A stretch of DNA of 64,000 bases from assembly GCA_027475525.1 (NCBI GenBank), contig JAMWFC010000092.1, forward strand, positions 806,001-870,000. Reading direction: 5' to 3'. A model generated the notes under the pieces. That model made no database searches. It saw only the letters and a program-made list of their open reading frames with translations, and was not told the origin of the DNA. A program made the translations under genes and the position numbers. This DNA comes from Macrolepiota albuminosa. Its lineage: Eukaryota > Basidiomycota > Agaricomycetes > Agaricales > Agaricaceae. This document shows, one piece after another, positions 1 to 10,984 of this stretch. Position 1 is the first letter of the stretch, and the number at the start of each line of letters is the position of its first letter.

Positions 1-2158
1 GAACTTCCCAGAGAACTCGTCGACGAAGGCCTGCCAGCGAGCGAGTGCCGGATTGTTGGGGTCGAACTGGATGAGGGCCGTGTAGTGATCGAAGGCGATC
101 CCCTGGAGGTATGATGCGGCAAAGGCCACCCAGGAGCTGTCAACCTGAAACGTGAGCGGCTTTGCCTGGAACGTATTGAGACACTGAGTGAGGAAGGTAT
201 GCCATTTTCGGGGGTCCCGGCCCGTGAAAGCGTCGGGCTTTTGGATGTCCAGTCGTCCTTCGCGGGCGAGGGCGTCGCGAGCGTCGTCCGGTCCGGCAGC
301 GTTACGGGGAGGGGGGCCAGCGTTGTAATAGTAGTAGTAATGATTACCCCCCCCTCCTTGAGGAGGAAAAGCACCAAGGGCGGGGCCCCACCCGCCGGGA
401 GGTCCTCCTCCGGGTGGCTCACCTGGGGGTCCACGCCCGGGAGGTCCGTTGTCCCAAGGGGGTTCGTTCCTGCCAGGAGGGGGCCTCCGGGTGGCTCACC
501 TGGGGGTCCACGCCCGGGAGGTCCGTTGTCCCAAGGGGGTTCGTTCCTGCCAGGAGGGGGCCTGGGTCTCCACGCAGGGAGTGGCGGAGGTGGAGGGCCT
601 GGGGGTCGTCCTCAGGGTTCAGCTGGGGGTGGCGGAGGCGGTCGGGGAGGGTTCGGCGGTGTCGGGTCGGGCGGAGGGGGGTTAGGTGCTGGGTCGGGTG
701 CCGGGTTGCGCGGGGGACGTTCAATCCGGGAGGGTCGGGCTTGCATCGGGGGTCGCGGGGGGTTCCGTAGGTCGAAGTGGGGTGGCGCGGGGGACGTTCA
801 ATCCGGGAGGGTCGGGCTTGCATCGGGGGTCGCGGGGGGTTCCGTAGGTCGAAGTGGGGTGGCGGGTCGCGGCGGAAGTTGCGTTCTGGAGGGGCCGGGG
901 CTGAGGGAGGGGGCGGTACCGGGACGGGCATGGGGGCGGGACGCGGTTTGTTGTTGCCACGCGTGAGCTCGTCGATGTAGCATAGCGTGTCGTCCGTGCT
1001 AGGGGTGTCCGCGCGGGGTCTACCGGGATTTGCCGGGGCCAGGGGTCGGGCATTGTCTGTTTGCGGGAGGGGTTCCAGGGGTCTTTGGGGCTGTCCCCAG
1101 GTCTCGAAGGTACTAGGAACGGAGTTAGCCCTGCGGCGAGTTGACAAGCCTACCGTGCGGGCCCCCCGTTGGGTTGAGGGACCGCAATATGGCTGAGGCA
1201 TTCTGCCGTTCTTCCCGTTGTCGTTGCTCCGGAGTGGGGACCGTGGGGGCTGCCGGGACTGCTGGGGCCGGTTCCGGGGGTTCCCGTCGAATGTGAATCG
1301 AGCGACCTGGGTCCGCGGGGTCGTTGAGGGGCCGAGGGGAGGGGGACGCGTGGACTTCGTCGAGCAGTTGCTGTAATTCTTCCCGGAGGATCGTATTGCG
1401 CCTATACTTTACCATGGTTTGCTCCGGGAGTTCTCCTCGCGTGAGGCGATCCCCGAATTCGACCAGGCAGTGAGCCCATTCCTCCGGAGTGCCTTCGAAG
1501 TCGTCGTGCCCGAACTCCACAAGCAGCGTCCTTGTCCGTTGCGCGAAGTCCTCCGGTGAGATCCTGAGGGAGCGGAGTATCTCGTCCCGTTGCCGTTCAT
1601 ACTCCTCGAGGCGTCGTCGTCCCATTGGCGAGGGAGGGGTTCGAGCGGGTGGAGCGGCGGCCGGGTAATGACGAGGGGGGTAGTCGGGGTAGGGGGGTCC
1701 TCGGGGTTCTCGGGGTTGGGGGACGGGGCGCTGATAACCGTAGTAGGGGGTGGGTGCAAAGGGGCCCTCGCTGGGGGGAATCGGGCGAGGTCCACTGGGT
1801 ACGGGTGGGGTCTCCGGCAGGCCCCCGGGGATGCTCCGGTACGAAGGGACCTCCACGGGTCGTGCCATGGCTAAGTTGGGCGGAGGGGCCCAGCTGGCTG
1901 AGGGCCCTAGGTCGTAGAGGGACGGGTCGGGGGCCCAGTGGCGGTGGTGATATGGAGGTTCGTACGGGAGAGGTGGATAGGCCCTAGGTCGTAGAGGGAC
2001 GGGTCGGGGGCCCAGTGGCGGTGGTGATATGGAGGTTCGTACGGGAGAGGTGGATAGACGGGGCGGGGGGTCTGCGCAGAGTAGTGATCGGGTACCGGGC
2101 GTCCATAAGGGTTGGTCTGGTACCCGGTGGGGTAGTAAGTGTGAGTATACGTAGCCAT
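1..2158 (-). CDS. gag: Gag polyprotein (partial), gypsy family 1 copy 1a
   Basis: The structural capsid-type protein of the retrotransposon begins at the ATG at 2156-2158, just inside the primer-binding site. The N-terminal half is rich in Pro, Tyr and Arg (MATYTHTYYPTGYQ...). The middle is very proline-rich and carries DELTRGNNKPRPAP. The conserved retrotransposon gag core follows near the left edge, with YYYYYN, then DARDALAREGRLDIQKP, then FTGRDPRKWHTFLTQCLNTF. Three 77-bp duplications (407, 708, 1904) shift the frame. Without them the pieces would largely join. The C-terminal half and the zinc knuckle are outside the window. The plus-strand Gly/Arg-rich ORFs here are shadows of the proline-rich frame. 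Confidence 0.75.
407..560. repeat. 77-bp exact tandem duplication (first of 20 in window)
   Basis: One 77-bp unit (407-483) is followed directly by an exact second copy (484-560). Further pairs with the same 77-bp period start at 708, 1904, 2675, 3121, 6129, 27631, 34178, 43709, 51459, 52518, 54878, 57017, 58520, 58958, 60397, 61818 (one mismatch), 62170, 63161 and 63755. Each covers 154 bases. They lie in coding, LTR and host sequence alike and share no sequence motif. The fixed length and independence of context suggest uncollapsed contig overlaps from a k=77 assembly, not biology. Confidence 0.9.
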
Positions 2159-2178
2159 CAAGAACGGTGTAAGGAGAG

Positions 2179-2191
2179 AGTCTTGATATTA
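2179..2191 (-). promoter_or_regulatory. Self-priming primer-binding site, copy 1a
   Basis: The 13 bases directly inside the LTR read TAATATCAAGACT on the element strand. There is no TGG as expected for a tRNA 3' end. The same 13-mer occurs in the family LTR at the predicted RNA start (2527-2539 here, with one mismatch; 25267-25279 in 1c, perfect), in an orientation that makes the RNA 5' end complementary to this site. That is the arrangement known for Tf1/sushi-type self-priming elements. Confidence 0.7.
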
Positions 2192-2526
2192 TGTCAGGTT
2201 CCGCTGAGTCAGGGGCTTTCCGGGAAAGCAACGCCCTTACGATGCGGACTTGACCTACGAATACTCGGGTGTCTGGAACTCCGGGGTTCAAGACGAGGAC
2301 AGGGGTAATCCCGGGATAAGGGACTAGAGTCCGGGGGTTTTGGGTTGGAAGGGGTCGAGTCGCGAACCGGAGGTTCTAAGACGAGACCAAGTTAGTAAAT
2401 CAAGAGTCGCGAAGTGCGTACCAAAACTTAGAGCACGCGAATACTTAGGCGTGCCAGTCGAAGCGTACCAATCAAGGCGTACCAGTCAAGCAAAGGGCAC
2501 GCAATATCCAAAGTAAGCAAAGTATG

Positions 2527-2572
2527 TAATATCCAGACTACCGAATACAACAGGGAGCTACACTATAAGTAC
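2527..2572 (-). promoter_or_regulatory. LTR core promoter: TATA-like box and predicted RNA start
   Basis: The conserved block CTATAAGTACTA (here 2562-2573, element-strand TTATAG) lies about 27 bases upstream of the element-strand sequence AGTCTGGATATTA (2539 to 2527). The latter is the inferred first transcribed sequence because it is complementary to the primer-binding site. The spacing is the same in 1c (TATA-like box at about 25306, start at about 25279) and 1d (about 54625 and 54600). No transcript data are available. Confidence 0.5.
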
Positions 2573-2659
2573 TACAGGGCCGGGTCTCGGGGCTCCGGGA
2601 TGTCTGGGATGGGTTCCGGGGGTTATTGAGTAGCGGCAGGGGCTGTATACCGGGATCGC

Positions 2660-3912
2660 TGATGACGCCCAAATTGCGCTAAGGTGCACTATCACTAGTA
2701 CAGCTACTTAGTCAATATAGCTTTGGGCACGCTAAGTATGGGAGAGAGTCCTGCGCTAAGGTGCACTATCACTAGTACAGCTACTTAGTCAATATAGCTT
2801 TGGGCACGCTAAGTATGGGAGAGAGTCCCAGACAGGTCCCAGAGAACGCACAGTAGGCAAGAGGTTGGTGGTAAGGAAAAGGGGTGATTGGCGCTTATTT
2901 AAGGCCCAAAAATGCGGCAAAAGTATGCTAAAAATCACCAATGTAAGGTGCTAAGAGGCGCGGGAAAGAGTTGCCAAGGAAAGGTGCTAAGGAGCGCAAG
3001 AGAGAGTCGCCAAGGAAAGGCGCTAAGAAGAGTCGCCAAGAAAAGGCGCTAAGAAGCGCGAGAGAGAGTCGCCAAGGAAAGGCGCTAAGAAGCGCGAGAG
3101 AGAGTCGCCAAGGAAAGGCACTAAGAGACACTGTAAAGGGGTCACTAAGAGGCGCTAAGTGTTAGCACCTAAAAGAGATGATAAAATGATGAGATTGCTA
3201 AGAGACACTGTAAAGGGGTCACTAAGAGGCGCTAAGTGTTAGCACCTAAAAGAGATGATAAAATGATGAGATTGCTTAGCAGATCTAAGCGCAAATGCCT
3301 TGCCGTAGTTGCAAGGCACTAAGAGATTGCAGACAGAAAGGGTGAGAGAGAACTAAAGCAGAGTCCCCTTGCCGACACGGTCAACAAAAGGTAGTCTGTT
3401 GCGTAGGGTGACCAAAATGTTGGGATACAATCCCTACTGCCAAATTGATTCTGTACTACTAACAAAAAGTAAGTATTTATATGTAAGTAAATGCCCTGAA
3501 TTAAACTATATGGTGAAGAAGTCCACAATCATGCTGTCAGTCTGAGTCGGCAAGAAGCTAAGCGACGTCAGGTGCTAAGGTGAAACTCCAAGCTGTCTGT
3601 CATAAAATACTTCATCATTCCTACTGCCACCGGCTAAGAGCATCATGGGTGCCAAGTGTCTGTGTCCGTGTATGGCCCTGAAGGGTGAGTGGCAAGGTGC
3701 GGCAAGGTGTCAAGAGGAGTGCTAAGAATAGATGGTGCCATAAAGAGTGGTCCTGGAGTAATTAGAGGCTCCAGCTGCGAGTTATTAACATAAAAATATG
3801 CAAAAATTAGCCCCTGGAGCGCTAAGACGTGCCGCTCCTGGTGGTCCCAGTGTGCCAATGTGAGATGCTTGTGTTGGCGCTATCCGTGGTCATCTATAAT
3901 GGGAGCTCATCA
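2660..3912. mobile_element. Solo LTR of an unclassified element (family 4) nested in the 1a LTR
   Basis: A 1253-bp insertion interrupts an otherwise collinear family-1 LTR. The uninterrupted form GGGATCGCGCGTGTGG is seen at about 54714. The insert begins TGATGA and ends TCATCA, a perfect 6-bp terminal inverted repeat with TG...CA ends. It is flanked by TCGC at 2656-2659 and 3913-3916 (or ATCGC if one A is assigned to the duplication). It has no coding frame. It contains a 36-bp minisatellite and two 77-bp duplications. The strand is undetermined. Confidence 0.75.
2970..3165. repeat. 36-bp minisatellite inside the family-4 LTR
   Basis: About four to five copies of a 36-bp unit built from GGCGCTAAGAAGCGCG and AGAGAGTCGCCAAGGAAA are present, with one shortened unit near 3030. 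Copies start at about 3045 and 3081, fixing the period. Single GGCGCTAAG words continue either side. It produces meaningless Lys/Arg-rich ORFs. Confidence 0.75.
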
Positions 3913-4051
3913 TCGCGCGTGTGGGGCGCGCGATCAATTGGCGCAGATGGGGCCATGAAGCGTGATGCGCGATGTCCGGAGCGAGTCGCGTGATCCGATC
4001 GTTGATCGGGGCTGGGGGCAGCTGATGGCGGTCCTTGATGCGCGTGATGGC

Positions 4052-4225
4052 GGTGTCGGCGGTTGTGATGGCGGGGCGTGTCCTGTGGGGTCGGAGGGAG
4101 GGTCCCGGAGGGTGTTCCGGGGGTGTCCGGTGTCGGCGGTTGTGATGGCGGGGCGTGTCTGTGGGGTCGGAGGGAGGGTCCCGGAGGGTGTTCCGGGGGT
4201 GTCCTGGGGTGGGCCCGGAGGGGAG
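4052..4225. repeat. Imperfect 87-bp tandem duplication near the LTR end
   Basis: The block starting GGTGTCGGCGGTTGTGATGG is repeated 87 bases later with a one-base deletion (GTGTCCTG against GTGTCTG). The other family-1 LTRs have a single copy. Its length and its indel separate it from the exact 77-bp class, so it is probably a genuine duplication. Confidence 0.75.
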
Positions 4226-4277
4226 GGGTCGTGACAGGCGTATGCATCCACGGTCCCCATAAAGGACACAAGAACAG

Positions 4278-5899
4278 ATGCCAAAGTCAAAGGGCAACTC
4301 CTAACGTTGGCTGCGCTTGGTCTGAATGAACCGAGTGATGGGAGTGATTATGGGGAGTCATCAGATGAGACCCCCTCGGAAGGAGAAACCCCCGCTAAAC
4401 ACTGAGTGCGTTTAGACAAGAAATGCAAGAGGGAGGCTCAGAGGAAGCACGAGGCCGCCTGGCAGGCAAAGGTTGATAAAGACCGGGAGGAGCAGGCCAC
4501 AGGCTGTATTCCTGATGGCCTCAGTGTGTTTGTCAGCGGGATGTTGGTGGAGCGGTCCAATTGGTTCTACAGCGGGGCACTTGACCACCATTTTTACTAC
4601 TCCTGGCTCACCAATACGGTATTTGTGAGCGATGAAGCCTTGGCCGCGAAGACGCATGAGGAAGAGAAAGGAGAGAGGTATTACCATACCTTGAAGGAGT
4701 TGAACCATGTGGTACTGAGGGGATTCCCGATGAATCCCCAGCAGTTGTGAAAGCTCTATGAGCTTTCACAGAACAAGTTCACATCAGTGTCTCTACGCAC
4801 TGAGGCCTATTATCTGTTGCGTGAGTTTCAGCGCATCAGTATTAACTACTACACAACGGTGAGGGATAGGACAATGACTCTGGTGTGTTCACCAGAGTAC
4901 AAGCACATTTCGCCCCCTCTAGATCTTTCCTCCCATCACATGAACATCGTGGTCATGCCAACCCCAGATGGGTACCTGCGATGGAAGGACCGAGCCGGAA
5001 GACCATTTTTTACGGTTTCCAAGTTTGATTTCAAGGGTGTACATTTCATCTTTGATCTGGACAAGCTGGCGCAGAACGTACTCTACTTCTGTCCACCAGG
5101 AATGATGAATTCGGTGTACGGCATTGCAGTGGATCGAGCGTATCACATTCACTGGCATACTCTCCTGGGCCACACCCTGACGTGTGGACTGTCCCCTTCA
5201 GGAAGAGCTTGGGGATGTTTTGCAAGGCTGTTGGCCTTGATTATCGTGCGTCCTGGGCTGTATTGTGAGACGGTTGCTGATTACGATGCCGCCAAGCCTA
5301 GCACTCCCTTTGTACCCATGAGCTGGACTGACGTCCAGTTCTGACCCCCACATTTTGACGTGGCTAATGCCGTCAACATCACTGATGCTGACGTGCTACG
5401 TGCTATGATCGCCAACTGCGTACCTCTCAAGTGGGTAGATCATGCCTATACCTTCGGCGTGGTCTACCTCAAAAATCAGTTTCTTGCGGCCACAGCATCC
5501 ATTGACCAGTTCTGCAAGGTCAACAATGAACGTCATCATCGACTGGACATCTATAGAGAGCCCCCAGCCATCACGCGGTGGGACGATTGGCAACTGCCCA
5601 CAGACAATGATATGATTTGTCTCCACGCACTACTCGCCTGCGAATCCGATCAAGGTCATGAGTACCTTGAAAGTGGACTGTATTATCTGGTGGGGATGAA
5701 CCCCAACCATCGAGATTTATGGCAACGCCGTTCTCAACACAGGCCATATCCCCCCTCTCTGTCTCACCCTTCAACGTCAGTTCAGGCTCCTACAGCCTCA
5801 ACATTGTTGGGCCCCATCGCCTCATCATCCTTGGTTAACATCAACAATGAGATGAGGATCGATACAGTCCACGAGTTGTCACATCCGCCGTCTGCGTAA
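4278..5899 (+). pseudogene. ORF3 C-terminal part, gypsy copy 2a
   Basis: The product is unrecognised. A single reading frame of about 540 codons is broken only by three TGA codons (4403, 4748, 5342). It aligns with ORF3 of copy 2c: the shared pattern is N-x-F-x-x-G...FY...TNT-x-F...EA, then YLLxEFxRxxxNxxxTxxDR, then a tail around YAYTxGVxYL, W-D-x-W and GxYxLxG. It has no obvious membrane segment or signal peptide and is Asp/Glu- and aromatic-rich. Frame conservation between diverged copies implies a real protein. The TGA-only stops suggest decay of CGA codons. No start codon is present because the 5' half is lost. Confidence 0.65.
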
Positions 5900-6088
5900 T
5901 TATCGTAGGCGGCTCATCTCCTTTTCAATTCATACTGTCGGTTAACGTCGGCGTTGTATTTTTTGACAGATGACTTGGACATTTTCGAGCCGTGGAGGAC
6001 CAGCGTGCCTCCACATTGACCTACGTAGTGATCCGGACAAATTGTCCCTCCTTACATCGAGACTGATTACCAGTCTCAAAGGGGGGCA

Positions 6089-6391
6089 TGTAACATATTG
6101 TATTATAGTTAACTAATTAATATACAATTATATTAATTAATTATCATTACTTTACATACATGCTGGCTGCCTTACATAAGGCAGCCAATTTTACTGTCAT
6201 ACTTCTATATTAATTAATTATCATTACTTTACATACATGCTGGCTGCCTTACATAAGGCAGCCAATTTTACTGTCATACTTTGTAGTACTAGAATCGACC
6301 ATCGATCTGGTTCTGTTAGTGTGACTGTAAGGCTAAACTATACTTGACTTTGTTTCACTGATGCAACAAAGACATTGTTGTGAGGTGTACA
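6089..6391 (+). repeat. 3' LTR of copy 2a with polypurine tract
   Basis: A polypurine tract (AAAGGGGGGCA, 6078-6088) precedes the LTR, which starts TGTAACATATTG and probably ends GAGGTGTACA at 6391. It contains one 77-bp duplication (6129-6282). Without it the LTR would be 226 bp, close to the 234 bp of copy 2c. It is strongly AT-rich. The right end is inferred from alignment with the ends of 2c and 2d, so it may be off by some bases. Confidence 0.6.
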
Positions 6392-6423
6392 CACAATCAA
6401 ATAATAAGACAAAAATTCCAAGT

Positions 6424-9400
6424 CAGTGGTAACACCACCTTTGCTTACATCAGCACTTCCCCATTTGGCTAACAATCCACCACCTTCACATGGCTCTCCG
6501 AGCCCTGTCCTTCCTAGGCAACTGTGCAGGGCGCTTCACGCCATGCAGCTCCAAATACTGATCCAAGGTGGCCAACTTGGCACACGTCTGATGCGGCTCC
6601 CATGTCGTATTACCCAGACTCCACCGTACCTCATACTCCAGACCCCCAGCCTTGTTCCACCGATGGCCTACCAGGTCCTCAACAAACTACTTCTGATCAT
6701 CCTTTGCCCCAAAGTCATAAGCTTCTGGAACCACCTATCCAGGAAACAATGCATCATCATTTGGCCTGAAGAGTTGAAGCAGTGATACATGGAACTTTGG
6801 TACAATACATCATGCCTGTAGCGCCATAGACAACTCCAGTACATAGTTCGATGTCTTTGGCTCAGCCTGTATGACCTTATACAGCCCAATATACTTCAGG
6901 CATAGCTTGCTTGCCCTGCTCTTGGGTAGGTTCAAGTTTCATGTTGATAGATACACCAGTGCTCCTATGGCCAATGATGGCTCCTCCACTCGTCTTTTAT
7001 TTGCATACTTTGATTGAAACATGCATGCTTCAATGATTGCATCATGCACATTTGCCAAATTCTCCAGGCAGTCCACACAAAGTCCTTCACCCCCTTATGC
7101 ACCACTGCATCGGTACACAACTCCTGCAACATGAAAGGCATGAACCCCCCATTCAACTCAAACAGGGCATACTTGGTTGTCTCTGACACACTAGCATTTA
7201 TCACAAACTTTGTCAATGGTACTCGGTCCATCCAGTCCCACTGGTCTGGGTGCACTACCATGCACAGTATCTGTGCCACATTACGGTTTGCTCACTCCAT
7301 CTGTCCATCCATCTGTGGATGAAAGGATGTTGACATTAGCAGTTTTGCTCCCATTATTGTGTGGAGCTCTCACCACCACTTTGATGTGAACTTTGAATCC
7401 CAATCACTGACAATCAAGCTAGGCAAGCCATGCAACTGCACAATTTCTTTCAAATAAATCCATGAAAGCTCTGACACCTTCATTGTGGTGCACACTGGTA
7501 TCAAGTGTACCATACTTGTCATTTGGCATATTACTTACCCCATGTGCCTGATTGATCACCTCTGTGATCAATGCGTGCTGCCAGGGCAAGCACAGTACCT
7601 GCTGGCCACTAGCACTAGTAGTGTAGATTAGTTCCTGATGCACTGAAAAACTAGGGTGATCTTTTGGCCATGCCAAGACCTCTGCATACAATCTATTCTC
7701 TGGATACCCAAGTAGCACTGTCTTTCAAAACTTGGTTCAATAATAGTCTTGGGAGGTAGACCTCATCTCCGCAGGTGCCTGTAGTGTGTCTGCCAACCAA
7801 ATATCCCCATCACCCATCTCCGCAGTGCTTTCACTGGAGCCCACCCCGGCCCCAGCACCTACAACCTTGAGTCGTTCTGCCTCGCTGTCCCATGCCTCCT
7901 GCCACTCTTGCAACCACTTACTGTGCCAATGCTCTCAAACCTGCATGGCTCAAATGTCTACCACATGATCCTTAATCTTCCAATACCATTGGTAAGATAT
8001 GTCTTCTCCCTCTGGGTCAATACGTATATCCGCATTGACATAGTAATGAGCCTCATGAGCTTCATCCCTTCAGTCATTCTCAAAGTAGCATGACAAACAA
8101 TCAGCTATCTTGTTAAGCTCCCCTTTGGCATAAGGTATGTCAAATTTGTACCGTGACATATAATCAATCCATCGCTGCTGACATGGTGATAAATTTGCCT
8201 GAGTTTTGAAGAACTCAAGAGCTTTGTAGTCAGTTATAATATGAATATCATACCCCATCAACTTGTCCTCCCATTTCAGGATGGCCTCCAATATAGCCAA
8301 CGTCTCCAACTCATGCATGGCATAATTCTGCTGCGCATTTGTGAACTTCTTTGACATAAAACTGGCCAGACAGCAGGTTTGCCAGGACTATCCCTGTCTA
8401 TATATTGCTCCCACTCCCATCTTTGACACATCACAAATAAGCCATATTGGTTCATTTCATCATGGATCAATGGGACATATGATTGGTGTGCAATCACATA
8501 TCTTTTTAATTATGTCAAAGCAATGTTGGTGCATTGGCCACCATACAAATGGTGCCCTATTTTGTGTGATGGCCATCAGTGGCCCTATGTATGTTGTGAC
8601 ATCCGGCAGGAACGTCGATATGTATTTTACCAGCCCAACAAAGCATTGCACATTGTTATAGTTTTGTGGCGTCCACCAGTCACAAATCCAATCCAATTTA
8701 TCCTGGTCAGGATGAATACCTTCATCATCAATAACATGTCCCAGGCAGTCCCCCTGGTCTGCATATAACTCACACTTCTTTCACTTTAAGTATAACAGGT
8801 TCGAATGTAAGCGCTTGAACACAACACAAAGATGCTTCTTGTGCTCCTCAATGGAGTCCAAATAGATGAAGATGTCATCAAGATATACATGCATGAATCG
8901 TCTGATGACATCATGAAGGATAGATGTCATCAACCTCTGAAAGGTTGCTGGGGCATTACAGTCACCTATCTGCATGATGTTGCTCACATATGTGCCAGTA
9001 ATCGACAAAAACATGGTCTTCCCAACATCACTCTCCTGTATTTGGACCTGTTTGTATGCATCTGTCAGATCAATTTTTGACCTGACTTTTGCCCATGCCA
9101 CATCCTCTCGAATCACTTCCTGATCAGGAATTGGTGTTACATCCTTAATGGTGTTATTATTGCATTGGCATGCATCCAGTGCCATGTGTAATGTCCCATT
9201 CTTCTTTGGAATGCACAGCAATGGTGCGGCCTGCAATGCAGGTCTTGCCTCCCACCACTGTGCCCTGAGATACCAGTTCATTTTATCCCACAACTGTTGC
9301 TGCAGAGCTATGGGACAGCGTGGTAGATGGTACTTGTACTGTTTTGTATCATTGATCAGGTTAATTTCATGATTAACCTCACGCCATGGTGGCAGCTCCT

Positions 9401-9632
9401 CCTTAGTGCCATTAACCATATCCAAAAACTCCTCCTGCTACTGCTGGCGAAGCTCCAGAATATCATCTTGAGACAACCCAGTTGCCCTGATCTTGCCTTT
9501 GCCCTTGGCTTGTGTCAGTTTGTGTGACCACTTCCCACTACTGCCCACTACATAGGTAGTAGTATATTTCTCTTGAAGTGCTTGCAACCTCTCCTCACTG
9601 TCATCTGGCACCTGTAGACAAATTAGTACCAC
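6424..9632 (-). pseudogene. pol: Pol fragments (RT, RNase H, integrase, chromodomain), copy 2b
   Basis: The reverse transcriptase core is best preserved at 9425-8781: PPWREVNHEINLI, then KIDLTDAYKQVQI, then APATFQRLM, then VYLDDIFIY, the metal-binding YLDD box. RNase H remnants follow (8696-8070), including IIDYKALEF-like and WIDYMSRYKFDIPY segments. Integrase pieces are at 7718-6965, and the post-integrase segment with IVPKFHVSLL equivalents is at 6889-6430. At least six frame changes separate these blocks, so no functional enzyme is possible. Identity to 2c is clear in each block. Confidence 0.8.
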
Positions 9633-10198
9633 CTTCTGTACTTGTCATGCCAAAATCAATGCCCCATCAACCTGGACCTCCTCCAGGAAGGAGATCTCTT
9701 CATCTCTTGCCTGCTGATAGACCTCGGCCTCAGTCTGCCAAATCCACGATCAACCTTCCCAGGCATGCATAAATGCCACTAGCTCATTCCATTCTCTAGG
9801 CATTTGCGGATTGAAGGCCCAATCAAATGCTGGTGAAGGTACTGGCCAGTCCATAGGGATTGGTGTGACTGGTTGCTACAAGCTTCATCATCTTCCAATT
9901 CCCCATCTAATAGGTCCATTGGAGGCTCATCACAAACCAGCTCTTTAACCTTCACCTTCAAAGATGTAGGTTGACACTCCCTTCTGACAAATCGCCTTTG
10001 TAGCCGAGTTGGCTGGGTGCAATGCACATCCTGACCACCCACCATGCCTGCAGTGGATTCTTCCCCTTGCACACTCTCATATCTAGCCCACTCTTCCTTG
10101 GACATCAGGATCGCTCCGCACTCTTTGGATAAGCCTTTGATAGGGTTTACCTCCTCTGGCTCATTCTCCACAATAGCTGTTTGTGCCCCTGGGTGTAG

Positions 10199-10969
10199 TC
10201 AATTCTTGACCACTGCTCGCTTCCCCTCTGTTGCATGTTGGCAGCGAACTCTCTCTCCAACTTTCTCCACTGTAATCCACACTGCAGGAATCTCAGTACC
10301 CACCACAATAACTTTGTTATTGCAGAAATCAAGTACCACTTGGTGCTTACACATGTACAGCATTCCTACAATCATGTTGTACTGGTCAAAATTTGCCACA
10401 TCTATGTATTCAACACTTGTTGACCCTGGGACAGATATCTTGAGGTTTGCTCCAAATTGTACTGCAGCGTGACTGCCCACAGTGCCCAGTTGCAGAGTTA
10501 TTGGCCGCTCCAGCTGATGCACTGCCAAGTCATGGACCTGACAAAACTGGGGCATTACTCCTGTGGTGGTACTTCCTGAGTCCCACAAAGTCCATGCTTC
10601 GTGACCTCCCACCTTGATGTAGGTAGCCAAACATTCTTTATCCTCACGTTGCAGTTGTGGCTGGGTCAGCTTGCATGCTGTCTTTCAAAGTTTCACTTTG
10701 TAAACCTTCACCCAACCTGTGCCCAGCTGCATGCTTTTCTCATTCTCAGGAAAGTCAGTTAACGCCATCAAGAATTCTGGTTCCGCAGAACTAGCATAGA
10801 GCTCCGAGTTGTACACATCTACTTCCACATACTCATCCCCATCAATCATCACCATTTCTATCTCATTCTCTGCTTGACCCTCATCACCAGACTGGGAGCT
10901 CTTGTCCTCCTCCTCCATGTCCAGCTCCTCATCTGCATCATTTGCAGACTCCTCTGCCTCAGTGTGCAC
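10199..10969 (-). pseudogene. Aspartic protease region, copy 2b
   Basis: The retropepsin motif is visible as EAWTLWDSGSTTTGVMPQF, followed by LQLGTVGSHAAVQFG and VEYIDVANFDQYNMIVGM, collinear with copy 2c (30.7-31.1 kb). Upstream (10969-10685) is an acidic linker full of Glu and Asp that separates the zinc knuckle from the protease, as in 2c. The protease would process Gag-Pol. Here it is isolated by frame breaks on both sides. Confidence 0.75.
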
Positions 10970-10984
10970 TGCACATACATATGC

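Larger units (their letters stand above)
1..4236 (-). mobile_element. Ty3/gypsy family 1, copy 1a (5' part)
   Basis: This is the 5' portion of a minus-strand LTR retrotransposon that runs off the left edge. From right to left it holds the 5' LTR (2192-4236), a primer-binding site touching the LTR, and gag. Its first 980 bases are near-identical to 62.68-63.58 kb of copy 1d, so both belong to one family. At its right edge (4236) it abuts the middle of a family-2 ORF3 fragment, so it probably inserted there. The LTR ends TGTCA/TGACA are inverted repeats. The partner LTR lies outside the window, so no target-site duplication can be checked. Confidence 0.85.
2192..4236 (-). repeat. 5' LTR of gypsy copy 1a, interrupted
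   Basis: The boundaries are TGTCAGGTTCCG at the left and GTCGTGACA at the right. It aligns along its length with the LTRs at 19500, 24933, 54284 and 63615. Its native size is about 0.7-0.8 kb. The excess is a 1253-bp family-4 insertion (2660-3912), a 77-bp duplication at 2675 inside that insertion, and an imperfect 87-bp duplication at about 4052-4225. Confidence 0.85.
4237..6391 (+). mobile_element. Ty3/gypsy family 2, copy 2a (ORF3 and 3' LTR fragment)
   Basis: This plus-strand fragment starts in the middle of ORF3, exactly where the 1a LTR ends, and continues to a polypurine tract and a 3' LTR. Its protein aligns with the C-terminal half of ORF3 of copy 2c, but at clearly lower identity than copies of one burst would show. 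No gag or pol is attached. Directly to the right lies copy 2b on the opposite strand. Confidence 0.75.

Noticed and set aside
4052..4225. Member of the 77-bp duplication class
   Set aside because: The period is 87 with an indel between units, so it was treated as a natural duplication.
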